NCBI RefSeq assembly: GCF_009720735.1
Contig: NZ_WNKU01000011.1
Location: forward strand, 56,777-120,776
Origin: Heliobacterium mobile
Lineage (GTDB): Bacteria; Bacillota; Desulfitobacteriia; Heliobacteriales; Heliobacteriaceae
Reading direction: 5' to 3'
DNA: 64,000 nt
Both the position numbers and the translations under genes were made by a program. Shown here piece by piece: positions 1 to 8,866 of the stretch (position 1 is the first letter of the stretch; each line of letters begins with the position of its first letter). The notes beneath the pieces were generated by a model. It was not told where the DNA came from. It did not search any database and worked only from the letters and a program-made list of their open reading frames with translations.

Positions 1-550
1 TCACGGTCAACGTACAATGCCAGATCGTGCGGACGAAGTCTTTCACAGGACTTCCGGTCGCGCAAAATCCACGAAAGTCGTGGGTTCCCACGAAGTACCC
101 TGCCGCTTCCTGCATGGCTGCCACATGGAGGGGCGGATAGACTTGATAGGAGTAGCGATGGTGAAAGGGAGAATGGATGCGGTGATTATAGATGCTGTAG
201 CGGTAATGCTTGCCTAAAGCGCCAAAACGGGAGTGAAAATCTTCGGCCACCGTCTCTGCCTTTACAACGGCAATGTCTTTCGGCAGCAGCGAGTTCATCG
301 CCAAGGGAAACTTCTCGTCGGGGATGCGGGAAGTCGTCAAAAAGTCGACCACCTGACCTCGCGCATGGACACCAGCATCGGTGCGACCGGCACAGGTGAT
401 CTTTACTTCCTCACCAGTAAGCACCTGAATGGCCCGCATCAGTTCATCTTGAATAGTGGGCAAGTTTGTTGGGTCTTCTTGCGTCTGAAAACCATGGTAG
501 CTCGTGCCGTCATAGGACACGATAAATTTGACCCGTCGCTTCTCGGTCAT
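1..550 (-). CDS. truA: tRNA pseudouridine synthase A (3' part beyond the window)
   Basis: TruA converts uridines 38-40 of the tRNA anticodon stem-loop to pseudouridine. The frame opens at the ATG at 548-550 and stays open for 183 codons to the left edge, so the C-terminal part is missing. The catalytic motif GRTDAGVHA lies at residues 55-63 with the nucleophile Asp58. The family is usually about 245-260 aa, so roughly a quarter is off the window. It follows ecfT by 5 bases, as in Bacillus, where truA closes the rplQ-ecfA1-ecfA2-ecfT group. Confidence 0.95.
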   Translation of the reverse strand, partial: MTEKRRVKFIVSYDGTSYHGFQTQEDPTNLPTIQDELMRAIQVLTGEEVKITCAGRTDAGVHARGQVVDFLTTSRIPDEKFPLAMNSLLPKDIAVVKAETVAEDFHSRFGALGKHYRYSIYNHRIHSPFHHRYSYQVYPPLHVAAMQEAAGYFVGTHDFRGFCATGSPVKDFVRTIWHCTLTV

Positions 551-555
551 ATTCC

Positions 556-1347
556 CTATCTCCAAACCAATAGAAGTATAAAGGCGAGCCCAGCAACCCC
601 TAATAGGGCATAGTCGCTTTGCCTCATCACCAAAGGCCGAAAGCGAGTGCGACCCTCGCCGCCACGGTAGCAGCGGGCTTCCATGGCCATGGCCAGTTCA
701 TCAGCTCGACGAAAAGCGGAGAGTAGCAAAGGAACCATCAGCGGAACCATGCTCTTCGCCCGGCGGAAGATGTTGCCGCTGTCAAAGTCAGCGCCACGGG
801 ACGATTGGGCTTTCATGATCTTTTCCGTCTCTTCAATCAGTGTCGGAATAAAGCGAAGGGCGATGGAGGTCATCATGGCAAACTCATGGGCCGGCAATCC
901 GACCCGTTTCGCTGGTGTCAACAGTTGTTCCATACCGTCGGTCAAAGCGATCGGTGATGTGGTCAACGTCAACAGCGTCGCTCCGGCATAGAGCCAGATC
1001 AAGCGCAATGTGACCGTCAGACCTTGAATCACCCCTTCCTGGGTGACCTCGAAGGGACCGAGACAGTAAAGAACCTCTCCCGGTGTGCTCAAAAAGTGCA
1101 TGACGAGGGTAAAAACGATAAAAATCCACAGCGGCTTCAGTCCGCGAAAGATATAATGCCAAGGCAGTTTCGACAACAGGATGATGGCAATGATCGGTAC
1201 GCCCGCTAAGGAAACGCTCGTCAGGCTCGAGAGTAAAAACAAGGCAATCGTATACAGCAAGGTGATGATCACCTTCGTGCGCGGATCGAGGCGGTGTACC
1301 GGCGATTCAAGATGGACGTATTGGCCTAAGGTGATGTCCTTCAGCAT
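556..1347 (-). CDS. ecfT: ECF transporter transmembrane component EcfT
   Basis: EcfT is the membrane scaffold that couples the two EcfA ATPases to substrate-binding S proteins for vitamin or metal uptake. The 263-aa product has several hydrophobic segments and both EcfT coupling motifs, SRG near residue 183 and the EARCYRG stretch near 223-229. A frame open further upstream would add 14 residues, but GGAGGGA sits 8 bases before the ATG at 1345-1347, so that start is preferred. It overlaps the 3' end of ecfA2 by 7 bases, implying translational coupling. No S component is encoded nearby, which fits a shared group II ECF module serving several S proteins. Confidence 0.93.
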   Translation of the reverse strand: MLKDITLGQYVHLESPVHRLDPRTKVIITLLYTIALFLLSSLTSVSLAGVPIIAIILLSKLPWHYIFRGLKPLWIFIVFTLVMHFLSTPGEVLYCLGPFEVTQEGVIQGLTVTLRLIWLYAGATLLTLTTSPIALTDGMEQLLTPAKRVGLPAHEFAMMTSIALRFIPTLIEETEKIMKAQSSRGADFDSGNIFRRAKSMVPLMVPLLLSAFRRADELAMAMEARCYRGGEGRTRFRPLVMRQSDYALLGVAGLAFILLLVWR

Positions 1348-2279
1348 GATGCCTGTCCCTCCGGCCCGTTCCTGCTGTTCCGACTCCACTCGTTGTCTTT
1401 ACCTGCTGGCAGCACACGAAGGATTTCCTCGACAATGGCCTCGTTCTCAAAGATGCCCAAATTCACCGGCCATCCCGCTTCCTGCAGCTGGTGCATCAGT
1501 TTCACGGAAAAAGGAATGTCCATACCTAATAGGGTTATTTTCTCCTTCTGGGCAAAGACTTCCTCCGGCCTTCCCTGCAAGGCCACCTTGCCCCGATCGA
1601 GGAGAACTAGACGATTCGCCAACCGGGCCACTTCGTCCATGTGATGGCTCACCATGACTACTGTCAGATTCCACTCTCGGTGCAGCCTCCGGATCAACTG
1701 GAGCAGTTGTTCCCGTCCTCTCGGATCCAGCCCAGCCGTCGGTTCATCGAGTATCAGTTTTCGAGGGCGCATGGCTAACACACCGGCGAGAGCAACGCGA
1801 CGCTTCTGGCCGCCGCTCAAATGCAGCGGCGATCGCTGAGCGACCTTCTCCACGTCGAGTCCGACCATATCCATGGCCTGTAGAACCCGTTCCTTCGTCT
1901 CGGTTGCCATCAAGCCCAGATTGCGCGGTCCGTAGGCGATATCGTCATAGACCGTTTCTTCAAACAATTGATGTTCCGGGTATTGAAAGACAATGCCGAC
2001 ACGCTCTCTCAGTATTTGAAACTTGGAACGTACTTCCCGGTTCACTTTACCTGCCATAGTGCCTTGGACGACGATCTCATCGACGATTATCGTCCCCGAG
2101 GTGGGGGCCAACAGCCCGTTGAGATGCTGTATCAGAGTGGACTTTCCTGACCCGGTCCGTCCGATGATGCCAACCAATTCTCCATCGGCGATCTGCAGAT
2201 CGATATCGAAGAGGGCCTGGCTCGCCAAAGGGGTATCCGGTTTGTATACGTAATTCAGTTTAGCGATTTCAATCGGCAT
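1341..2279 (-). CDS. ecfA2: ECF transporter ATPase EcfA2
   Basis: One of two ATP-binding subunits of the energy-coupling factor transporter. At 312 aa it shows Walker A GRTGSGKST (40-48), a Q-loop region near YPEHQ (100-104), signature LSGGQ (154-158) and Walker B LILDEP (175-180) followed by the D-loop. It overlaps the 3' end of ecfA1 by 25 bases and the 5' end of ecfT by 7, so the three genes form a tightly packed operon. The order ecfA1-ecfA2-ecfT-truA downstream of rplQ is the common Firmicute arrangement. Assignment as A2 rather than A1 rests on that order. Confidence 0.93.
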   Translation of the reverse strand: MPIEIAKLNYVYKPDTPLASQALFDIDLQIADGELVGIIGRTGSGKSTLIQHLNGLLAPTSGTIIVDEIVVQGTMAGKVNREVRSKFQILRERVGIVFQYPEHQLFEETVYDDIAYGPRNLGLMATETKERVLQAMDMVGLDVEKVAQRSPLHLSGGQKRRVALAGVLAMRPRKLILDEPTAGLDPRGREQLLQLIRRLHREWNLTVVMVSHHMDEVARLANRLVLLDRGKVALQGRPEEVFAQKEKITLLGMDIPFSVKLMHQLQEAGWPVNLGIFENEAIVEEILRVLPAGKDNEWSRNSRNGPEGQASC

Positions 2280-3100
2280 AGGACTTTCACCAGCTTATCC
2301 AAAGTCAGTACATTCGGCTCAATGGGGAGGCCCTTATCCTGCAGGCGTCTAGCGATATTCAAAGCCGGCGGTACGTCTAACCCTGCCTGTGTAAGCAGTT
2401 GATTTTTTTTAAATACCTCTACCGGCGAGCCCTCCAAGAGCACACTTCCTTGATCCATGACGATGATCCGGTGAGCCAAGGCCGCTTCATCCATGTCGTG
2501 GGTGATGGTAACGACCGTCATGCCCTGATTTTCATGCAGGTGTCGCACCGTCTCGAGCACCTCCCTGCGACTGACAGGATCGAGCATCGATGTGGCTTCA
2601 TCCAAGACAAGGTATTCGGGACCTAATGCCAATACGCCAGCGATAGCCACCCGTTGCTTCTGTCCACCGGAGAGGTCATGAGGGGGACGAGTGCGCATCC
2701 CTTCGAGACCGACATCTTGCAAAGCTCTTTCGACACGTTCCACGATCTCCGCTGGGGCTAATCCTAAATTCTCCGGGCCAAAGGCGATATCTTCCTCAAC
2801 GGTCGTAGCGACGAGCTGGTTATCGGGATTCTGAAAGACCATGCCTACTGTACGGCGGATATCAAACCAGTTCTCTTTGTCCGACGTGTCAAGTCCGTTG
2901 ACAGATACACGTCCCTCCTTAGGGACTAAGAGCGCGTTCAAGTGCTTCGCCAAGGTGGACTTCCCTGAGCCATTGGCCCCCAAGATCGCCACCCACTCAC
3001 CAGGACAAATCGTTAAAGAGACACTCTTTAATGCCGGAATCGGCTGCCCAGAGGGATCCGGATAGCTATAGCTGACATTTTCGACGGTAATCAGAGCCAT
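2255..3100 (-). CDS. ecfA1: ECF transporter ATPase EcfA1
   Basis: First ATPase subunit of the ECF module, 281 aa. Walker A GANGSGKST is at 41-49, the Q-loop FQNPDNQ near 89-95, LSGGQ at 143-147 and Walker B LVLDEA at 164-169. A GGGGG ribosome-binding stretch precedes the ATG. It is the first gene after the rplQ terminator, separated from rplQ by more than 700 bases that hold two copies of a structured repeat, so it probably has its own promoter. I could not pick a convincing one. Confidence 0.93.
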   Translation of the reverse strand: MALITVENVSYSYPDPSGQPIPALKSVSLTICPGEWVAILGANGSGKSTLAKHLNALLVPKEGRVSVNGLDTSDKENWFDIRRTVGMVFQNPDNQLVATTVEEDIAFGPENLGLAPAEIVERVERALQDVGLEGMRTRPPHDLSGGQKQRVAIAGVLALGPEYLVLDEATSMLDPVSRREVLETVRHLHENQGMTVVTITHDMDEAALAHRIIVMDQGSVLLEGSPVEVFKKNQLLTQAGLDVPPALNIARRLQDKGLPIEPNVLTLDKLVKVLCRLKSLN

Positions 3101-3165
3101 CCCCCGTTTCTCTAAAACCGTTCTCTCTACAGATAGCCGTAATTAGAAGCCCATAACGAAAGCAA

Positions 3166-3198
3166 CTAGTGCACTCGGCCCGAAAGCACTTATTCCGC
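3166..3198 (+). repeat. Partial copy of the sequence that follows repeat copy 1
   Basis: This stretch resembles 3371-3404, the right end and flank of repeat copy 1: both read C-AGTGCAC, then GGCCC, AAGCAC and TCCGC with a few differences and one gap. It lies just before copy 1. It may be a remnant of an older repeat copy or of a duplication that carried the right flank. Confidence 0.45.
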
Positions 3199-3208
3199 TT
3201 GTAAAGCC

Positions 3209-3385
3209 TAGGGGTGCATTGGCGCAGTGAGCGTTTTGGGCGAAACGGCGTCGTGAGCGCAGGTTGTGAAGCGGTTAAGCGCGCTATGGTTCACATGCAG
3301 AATAGCCCAGAGGTTTGGCGCGCCCGCGAAACAACCAAGCGAACAGCCGTGGAGCCCTTAGCGAATGGAGCCAGTGCACCCCGGC
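3209..3385 (+). repeat. Structured dispersed repeat, copy 1
   Basis: A roughly 175-bp unit beginning TAGGGGTGCATTGG and ending CCAGTGCACCCC, so its ends are near-perfect inverted repeats. Inside, further arms pair in nested order: GGGC and ACGGC with GCCGT and GCCC, GGTTGT with ACAACC, and GCGG/GCGCGC with GCGCGC/CCGC, leaving an apical loop of about 33 nt around GGTTCACATGCAG. Copy 2 differs at only two positions. A third, diverged copy is at 38898-39072. The unit lies in the intergenic space between rplQ and ecfA1. Confidence 0.9.
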
Positions 3386-3442
3386 CCCCAAGCACATAGT
3401 CCGCCTTAATACATTAACATTGAGGAACGCTTGTCAACAGTC

Positions 3443-3621
3443 TAGGGGTGCATTGGCGCAGTGAGCGTTTTGGGCGAAACGGCGTCGTGAGCGCAGGTTG
3501 TGAAGCGGTTAAGCGCGCTATGGTTCACATGCAGAACAGCCCAGAGGTTTGGCGCGCCCGCGGAACAACCAAGCGAACAGCCGTGGAGCCCTTAGCGAAT
3601 GGAGCCAGTGCACCCCGGCCC
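3443..3621 (+). repeat. Structured dispersed repeat, copy 2
   Basis: Direct repeat of 3209-3385, starting 234 bases further on, with two substitutions (T to C in the loop, A to G beside the GCG arm). Identity stops at GGCCC on the right and at TAGGGG on the left, which defines the unit. The 58 bases between the copies are unrelated to those after copy 2. Near identity suggests recent duplication or gene conversion. Confidence 0.9.
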
Positions 3622-3806
3622 TCAGCAAGCAGGTTATCGACTTGAAGATTGCGGCGCATAAAAGGAAAGCCAGGAACCCTTGATCCATCGGATCATTGGC
3701 CCTGACCTGCTTTCATGCCACAGCGTCGACAGCAACCACAAAGGGGAACTGCACAACCCATATGGCTTATTCCTGACCCTAAAAGGGCCTCAAAAAATCT
3801 AGGCTT
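3622..3806. other. Intergenic stretch without recognised feature
   Basis: Between repeat copy 2 and the rplQ terminator. I see no convincing frame, no RNA family I recognise and no clear promoter on either strand. Confidence 0.5.
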
Positions 3807-3828
3807 TAAAAACCGGGAATGCCCCGGT
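3807..3828 (-). terminator. Terminator after rplQ
   Basis: On the minus strand the stem CCGGG-GCATT-CCCGG is followed by a run of T, 7 bases past the rplQ stop. It closes the long ribosomal protein operon. Confidence 0.75.
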
Positions 3829-3834
3829 CACGCC

Positions 3835-4173
3835 TTAAACCAGTTCGACGATGCACATGGGGGCGGCATCGCCACGACGGAAACCGGCTTTCATGACCCG
3901 GGTGTATCCGCCTTGCCGGTTGGCATATTTAGGGGCAATCTCACTAAACAGTTGAGTGACGACTCCCTCTTCCTGCAGGTAGGCCAGCGCTTGACGGCGG
4001 GCATGCAGGTCACCTTGTTTGCCAAGGGTGATCATTTTGTCCGCGATCCGGCGAAGTTCCTTTGCCTTAGGCTCGGTCGTCGTAATTTTTCCATGCTTGA
4101 GCAAGGATGTAGTGATATTACGGAGCAGCGCCCGGCGGTGACCGGTGGGACGGCTGAATTTACGGTAAGGCAC
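3835..4173 (-). CDS. rplQ: 50S ribosomal protein L17
   Basis: Large-subunit protein near the exit tunnel. The 112 aa start [17 protein letters not shown], the conserved L17 N terminus, and end at the short bacterial length without extension. It is the last gene of the alpha operon (rpsM-rpsK-rpsD-rpoA-rplQ), 29 bases after rpoA, and is followed by a terminator. Confidence 0.97.
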   Translation of the reverse strand: MPYRKFSRPTGHRRALLRNITTSLLKHGKITTTEPKAKELRRIADKMITLGKQGDLHARRQALAYLQEEGVVTQLFSEIAPKYANRQGGYTRVMKAGFRRGDAAPMCIVELV

Positions 4174-4202
4174 GTGTTTCCCTCCTTTGCGGTAGGGTAG
4201 TA

Positions 4203-5150
4203 TCAGTCTTCAGACTTACGGAGCGACAAGCCAAGAGCATTGAGTTTGGCGTCCACTTCTTCGAGGGACTTGCGACCCAGATTGCGAACCTTGATCATGT
4301 CTTCTTCGGTCTTCAAAGTTAGATCCCGGACCGAGTTGATCCCCGCCCGTTTCAGGCAGTTGTAGGAACGCACCGAAAGATCCAGCTCTTCAATCGTCAT
4401 ATCTAAGACTTTATCTTGCGGACGTTCTTCTTTTTCGACCATGATTTCCACGTTTTCCGTGCTTTCGGTCAAACCGACAAACAGTTTTAGGTGGTCATTC
4501 ATGATCTTTGCCGATAAACTGATGGCTTCCTCAGGGGTCAAACTCCCATTGGACCACACCTCAAGAATCAGCCGATCGTAGTTGGTAATTTGCCCAACAC
4601 GGGTGTCTTCGACCCGGTAGTTTACCTTACGGACCGGCGAGAAGTTGGCGTCTACCGGGATGACCCCGATGACATGTTCCGACTTCTTATGTTTGGTCGC
4701 TGTCATGTAACCGCGGTCTTTCTCCACAGTCAACTCCATAAACAGGCGACCGCCTTTATCTAAGGTGGCAATGGGCTGATCCGGGTTGAGGATTTCCACA
4801 TCGGCATCACAGATGATATCTTTCCCTGTGACGACCCCTTCTCCTTCGGCTTCCACACGGATGATCCGAGGTTCGTCGGTATACATCTTGATGGATAAGA
4901 GCTTCAGGTTCAGGATGATATCCGTTGTGTCCTCTACCACTCCAGGGATGGTGGAGAACTCGTGAAGAACACCTTCGATCTTCACCGAAGTAACGGCCGC
5001 CCCGGGCAGGGAGGACAGAAGGATGCGACGTAGGGAGTTGCCCAGGGTCACCCCGTAACCGCGCTCCAGAGGTTCGACCACAAACTTCCCGTATGTGGCA
5101 TCTTCACTCCGGTCGACACATTCAATCTTCGGTTTTTCGATTTCCAGCAT
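4203..5150 (-). CDS. rpoA: RNA polymerase alpha subunit
   Basis: Alpha subunit of RNA polymerase, 315 aa. The N-terminal assembly domain includes [20 protein letters not shown] near residues 32-51. After an acidic linker the C-terminal domain (about 245-315) carries the helix-hairpin-helix region [20 protein letters not shown], used for UP-element DNA and activator contacts. Its place between rpsD and rplQ is standard. Confidence 0.98.
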   Translation of the reverse strand: MLEIEKPKIECVDRSEDATYGKFVVEPLERGYGVTLGNSLRRILLSSLPGAAVTSVKIEGVLHEFSTIPGVVEDTTDIILNLKLLSIKMYTDEPRIIRVEAEGEGVVTGKDIICDADVEILNPDQPIATLDKGGRLFMELTVEKDRGYMTATKHKKSEHVIGVIPVDANFSPVRKVNYRVEDTRVGQITNYDRLILEVWSNGSLTPEEAISLSAKIMNDHLKLFVGLTESTENVEIMVEKEERPQDKVLDMTIEELDLSVRSYNCLKRAGINSVRDLTLKTEEDMIKVRNLGRKSLEEVDAKLNALGLSLRKSED

Positions 5151-5195
5151 GAACTGCTGAACCCTCCCTTGGCGAGAATCGGAGAACCCTAATTA

Positions 5196-5822
5196 CTACC
5201 GGGAGTACAATTCGACGATGAGGTGTTCTTGGACCGTGGTGTCAATGTCTTCCCGATTGGGTAGAGCGACAACCCGACCGGAAAGGTTGTTGACATCGAG
5301 TTCAAGCCAAGCCGGAGGAGTTTTCTGCCCGAGGCTCGCAACAATTTCTTTAAAGAGCGGGGTATCTTTGCTCTTTTCTTTCAGTTGGATCACATCGCCG
5401 ACCCGCAGTTGGATGGAAGCGATGTTTACTTTGTGTCCGTTCAGGGTAAAGTGGTTGTGCAGAACGAATTGACGAGCTTCGTTCCGGGAGCGGGCAAAGC
5501 CGAGTCGGAATACGACGTTGTCGAGACGGCGCTCGAGCAAGCGAAGTAAGTTATGACCGGTAATCCCTTGCTGGCGATCGGCTTTGGAGAAGTACGTCCG
5601 GAATTGACCTTCCAGAATACCATAGATGCGGCGAGCTTTTTGTTTTTCTCGCAGCTGCAGACCGTATTCGGAGATCTTTTTCCGTCCTTGACCGTGCTGT
5701 CCGGGCGCGTAGGTCCGGCGGTCGACGGCGCACTTTCCGGTGTAGCAGCGATCACCTTTGAGGTATAATTTAGCCCCTTCCCGACGGCACAGGCGGCATA
5801 CAGGGCCGGTGTATCGAGCCAT
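5196..5822 (-). CDS. rpsD: 30S ribosomal protein S4, Zn-binding form
   Basis: 16S rRNA-binding primary assembly protein, 208 aa, with an S4 RNA-binding domain in its middle third. The N terminus carries Cys9, Cys12, Cys26 and Cys31, the zinc-binding C+ type of S4. It sits within the alpha operon, unlike Bacillus subtilis, where rpsD is elsewhere and autoregulated. Confidence 0.97.
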   Translation of the reverse strand: MARYTGPVCRLCRREGAKLYLKGDRCYTGKCAVDRRTYAPGQHGQGRKKISEYGLQLREKQKARRIYGILEGQFRTYFSKADRQQGITGHNLLRLLERRLDNVVFRLGFARSRNEARQFVLHNHFTLNGHKVNIASIQLRVGDVIQLKEKSKDTPLFKEIVASLGQKTPPAWLELDVNNLSGRVVALPNREDIDTTVQEHLIVELYSR

Positions 5823-5849
5823 TCTGCGAATGCACCTCCTAAGTGAGTA

Positions 5850-6242
5850 TTATACGCGGCGGCGTTTGGGCGGCCGGCAACCGTTATGCGGAATGGGAGT
5901 GACGTCTTTGATCATGCTGACTTCCAGGCCGGCAGCTTGCAGAGAGCGGATAGCCGCTTCCCGTCCGGAGCCAGGGCCCTTCACTAAGCATTCGACTTCC
6001 CGCAGGCCGTGTTCCATGGCTTCTTTGGCAGCCGATTCGGCAGCCATTTGGGCCGCAAATGGGGTGGATTTTCTCGAACCTTTGAATCCGAGAACACCCG
6101 CAGATGCCCAGGACAGGGTGTTGCCTGTGGTGTCGGTGATCGTAACGATGGTATTGTTGAAGGTGGACTTGATATGGGCGATGCCCCGGTCCACATGTTT
6201 GCGTTCTTTCCGTTTGGTACGGGTTACGCGACGTGCAGCCAT
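5850..6242 (-). CDS. rpsK: 30S ribosomal protein S11
   Basis: Small-subunit platform protein that helps form the mRNA exit path near the Shine-Dalgarno helix. The 130-aa product has the conserved [18 protein letters not shown] region near residues 20-37 and the basic tail [11 protein letters not shown]. It lies 17 bases after rpsM and 27 before rpsD. Confidence 0.97.
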   Translation of the reverse strand: MAARRVTRTKRKERKHVDRGIAHIKSTFNNTIVTITDTTGNTLSWASAGVLGFKGSRKSTPFAAQMAAESAAKEAMEHGLREVECLVKGPGSGREAAIRSLQAAGLEVSMIKDVTPIPHNGCRPPKRRRV

Positions 6243-6259
6243 TACCTAGCTTCGCCCCC

Positions 6260-6631
6260 TTACTTCTTCTTCTTACCAGCAACGGTCCGAGCAGGACCTT
6301 TACGGGTACGAGCGTTGGTTTTGGTGCGCTGACCACGGACAGGCAGGCCACGACGGTGGCGCAGACCGCGGTAGCAGCCGATTTCCATGAGCCGTTTGAT
6401 GTTCAGGGAAGTTTCGCGGCGCAGATCCCCTTCGACGGTGATGTTTTTATCGATGTATTCCCGCAGACGGGCTACTTCGTCATCCGTCAAGTCCCGGGTC
6501 CGGGTGTCAGGGTTGACACCGGCTGAGGCCAGGATCTGTTGGGCAGTTGGGCGACCAATCCCAAAAATGTAGGTCAGCGCGATTTCAATCCGCTTATCCC
6601 GGGGAAGGTCGATGCCGGCGATACGTGCCAT
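6260..6631 (-). CDS. rpsM: 30S ribosomal protein S13
   Basis: Head protein of the small subunit contacting the P-site tRNA and the intersubunit bridge. The 123 aa begin [20 protein letters not shown] and end in the lysine-rich tail TVAGKKKK expected to reach the P site. It follows rpmJ by 24 bases. Confidence 0.97.
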   Translation of the reverse strand: MARIAGIDLPRDKRIEIALTYIFGIGRPTAQQILASAGVNPDTRTRDLTDDEVARLREYIDKNITVEGDLRRETSLNIKRLMEIGCYRGLRHRRGLPVRGQRTKTNARTRKGPARTVAGKKKK

Positions 6632-6655
6632 ATGGGTGAATGCACCTCCCGGTTG

Positions 6656-6769
6656 TTAACCTTGTTTTTGTTTGTGTTTCGGGTTTTCGCAAATGACCAT
6701 GACTTTGCCTTTGCGTTTAATGATCTTACATTTGTCGCAGATCGTTTTCACGGAAGGCCGTACTTTCAT
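6656..6769 (-). CDS. rpmJ: 50S ribosomal protein L36, Zn-binding form
   Basis: A 37-aa protein beginning [15 protein letters not shown] and ending HKQKQG. Cys11, Cys14, Cys27 and His32 make the CCCH zinc ribbon of C+ type L36. It sits between infA and rpsM, its usual place. The ATG at 6767-6769 is preceded by GGAGG. Confidence 0.96.
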   Translation of the reverse strand: MKVRPSVKTICDKCKIIKRKGKVMVICENPKHKQKQG

Positions 6770-6795
6770 GTCAATTCCCTCCTCTGGGGGGGCTG

Positions 6796-7014
6796 TTACT
6801 TAAAGCGGTATGTGATTCGTCCCCGCGATAGGTCGTACGGTGAAAGTTCCACCGTCACCCGGTCGCCGGGGAGGATTCGAATAAAGTTCATCCGGATCTT
6901 GCCTGATACATGGGCAAGAACTTGGTGCCCGTTTTCCAGCTCTACAGTGAACATGGCATTTGGCAGAGGCTCGACGACTCGGCCCTCAACTTCGATAACG
7001 TCCGTCTTGGACAT
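6796..7014 (-). CDS. infA: Translation initiation factor IF-1
   Basis: S1-like OB-fold factor that occupies the A site during initiation. The 72 aa start [19 protein letters not shown] and contain the conserved [19 protein letters not shown] stretch. The length is exactly that of the family. It follows the KOW-domain gene by 23 bases. Confidence 0.97.
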   Translation of the reverse strand: MSKTDVIEVEGRVVEPLPNAMFTVELENGHQVLAHVSGKIRMNFIRILPGDRVTVELSPYDLSRGRITYRFK

Positions 7015-7037
7015 AAGGATTTCCAGCCTCCTTGATT

Positions 7038-7328
7038 TTACAGACCAACCTCCACCGTCTCCAGCAGTTGGCGAATGGCGCTGTCGACTTGGGTATTGGT
7101 AGGAGTTTTACCCTGTTGAAGCATTTCGCCGATTTCCGCGACCACCAACTCGGTCAACTGGAGGTGTTTCACCTTCTTCTTCTTCGGGGTGTCTACTTTA
7201 CGATAGCGCCCATCTGCAATCAGAAGGTAATCGGGGTCGAGAATCTTCAACACCAGAAAATACCGGTTCTGATCCCTTCCGTTCCGGGAGAGAACCAGTT
7301 GGCCCGGAGTGATTTGCCGCGAGGCCAT
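7038..7328 (-). CDS. KOW-domain RNA-binding protein, L14e-like
   Basis: A 96-aa protein whose first half (about residues 5-50) reads as a KOW-like barrel ([20 protein letters not shown]), followed by a lysine-rich turn and a helical tail. Small proteins of this kind lie between map and infA in many Firmicutes (ybzG/rlbA in Bacillus) and are grouped with ribosomal L14e. The role is not established; position within the spc operon suggests a ribosome or rRNA link. Confidence 0.8.
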   Translation of the reverse strand: MASRQITPGQLVLSRNGRDQNRYFLVLKILDPDYLLIADGRYRKVDTPKKKKVKHLQLTELVVAEIGEMLQQGKTPTNTQVDSAIRQLLETVEVGL

Positions 7329-7331
7329 GGA

Positions 7332-8087
7332 TTAAGCTCCACGGGTGCGGGTGAGAATTTCCGGTCCATCATCGGTAATGGCGATGGTATGCTCAAAATG
7401 GGCGGACGGTTTCATGTCTTTCGTGACCACCGTCCACTGGTCCTCCTTGGTCTCGACCTCCCAGGTACCGGCATTGACCATCGGTTCGATGGCGAGGGTC
7501 ATGCCTGCCTGAAGTCTCGGTCCCCGGCCCGCCGGACCGTAATTGGGCACTTGGGGTTCTTCATGCATCTTTTTACCGATGCCGTGCCCGACGAATTGGC
7601 GAACAACGGAGAACCGATTATCTTCCACGTATTCTTGAATGGCATGGGAAATATCAAAAAGCCGATTACCGATGCGGGCTTGCTCGATGCCAACGTACAA
7701 CGACTGGCGCGTTACGTCCAGCAGCCGCTGCAGTTCTGCATCGATTTCACCGACGGGGACGGTAATTGCTGCATCTCCGTGGTAATCATTTACAGACGCA
7801 CCGACGTCAATACTGATAATATCCCCATTTTCAAGTTTACGTAAACCTGGAATGCCATGGACAACTTGTTCGTTGATGGAAGAGCAAATCGTCGCCGGAA
7901 AGCCTTGATATCCTTTAAAGGAAGGCTTTGCCCCTTGTTGACGGATGTAGTCTTCCGCTTTCGCATCTAACTCCGCCGTCGTGACACCCGGCTGCGCTGC
8001 TTTTTCCATCTCTTGTAGAGTTTCGGCCACAATCCGCCCGGCGTCCCGCATATAGGCGAGTTCCCGGGCGGTTTTCAAGACGATCAT
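7332..8087 (-). CDS. map: Methionine aminopeptidase, type I
   Basis: Removes the initiator methionine from nascent proteins using a two-metal centre. The 251-aa sequence carries the pita-bread fold ligands: Asp in ISIDVGA and in YHGDAA, His in [13 protein letters not shown], Glu in LAIEPMV, and Glu in the [12 protein letters not shown] region. It directly abuts adk, with stop and start adjacent, in the usual secY-adk-map order. Confidence 0.97.
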   Translation of the reverse strand: MIVLKTARELAYMRDAGRIVAETLQEMEKAAQPGVTTAELDAKAEDYIRQQGAKPSFKGYQGFPATICSSINEQVVHGIPGLRKLENGDIISIDVGASVNDYHGDAAITVPVGEIDAELQRLLDVTRQSLYVGIEQARIGNRLFDISHAIQEYVEDNRFSVVRQFVGHGIGKKMHEEPQVPNYGPAGRGPRLQAGMTLAIEPMVNAGTWEVETKEDQWTVVTKDMKPSAHFEHTIAITDDGPEILTRTRGA

Positions 8088-8774
<687 letters not shown>

Positions 8775-8866
8775 CTAGGGCCAATTTGTACGGGCACGTC
8801 CGGAAAGTCTTTTGCGAGGGTACGAAAGATGACGCTCCGGCTTGGGACATGCCCACATTTTATCTT

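Noticed and set aside
3209..3621. CRISPR array
   Set aside because: Only two direct units of about 175 bp with one 58-base spacer and strong internal symmetry; no short regular repeats and no cas genes in the window.
3214..3645. Two small open frames (61 and 65 codons) inside repeat copies 1 and 2, nearly identical in sequence
   Set aside because: They exist only because the copies are nearly identical DNA. In copy 3 the same frame meets a stop at its third codon and an extra T later shifts it, while paired arm changes preserve structure, so the DNA/RNA rather than a protein is conserved.
6656..6769. Treating the infA-rpsM gap as non-coding
   Set aside because: It holds the complete 37-codon L36 gene with zinc ligands, so it is annotated as rpmJ.
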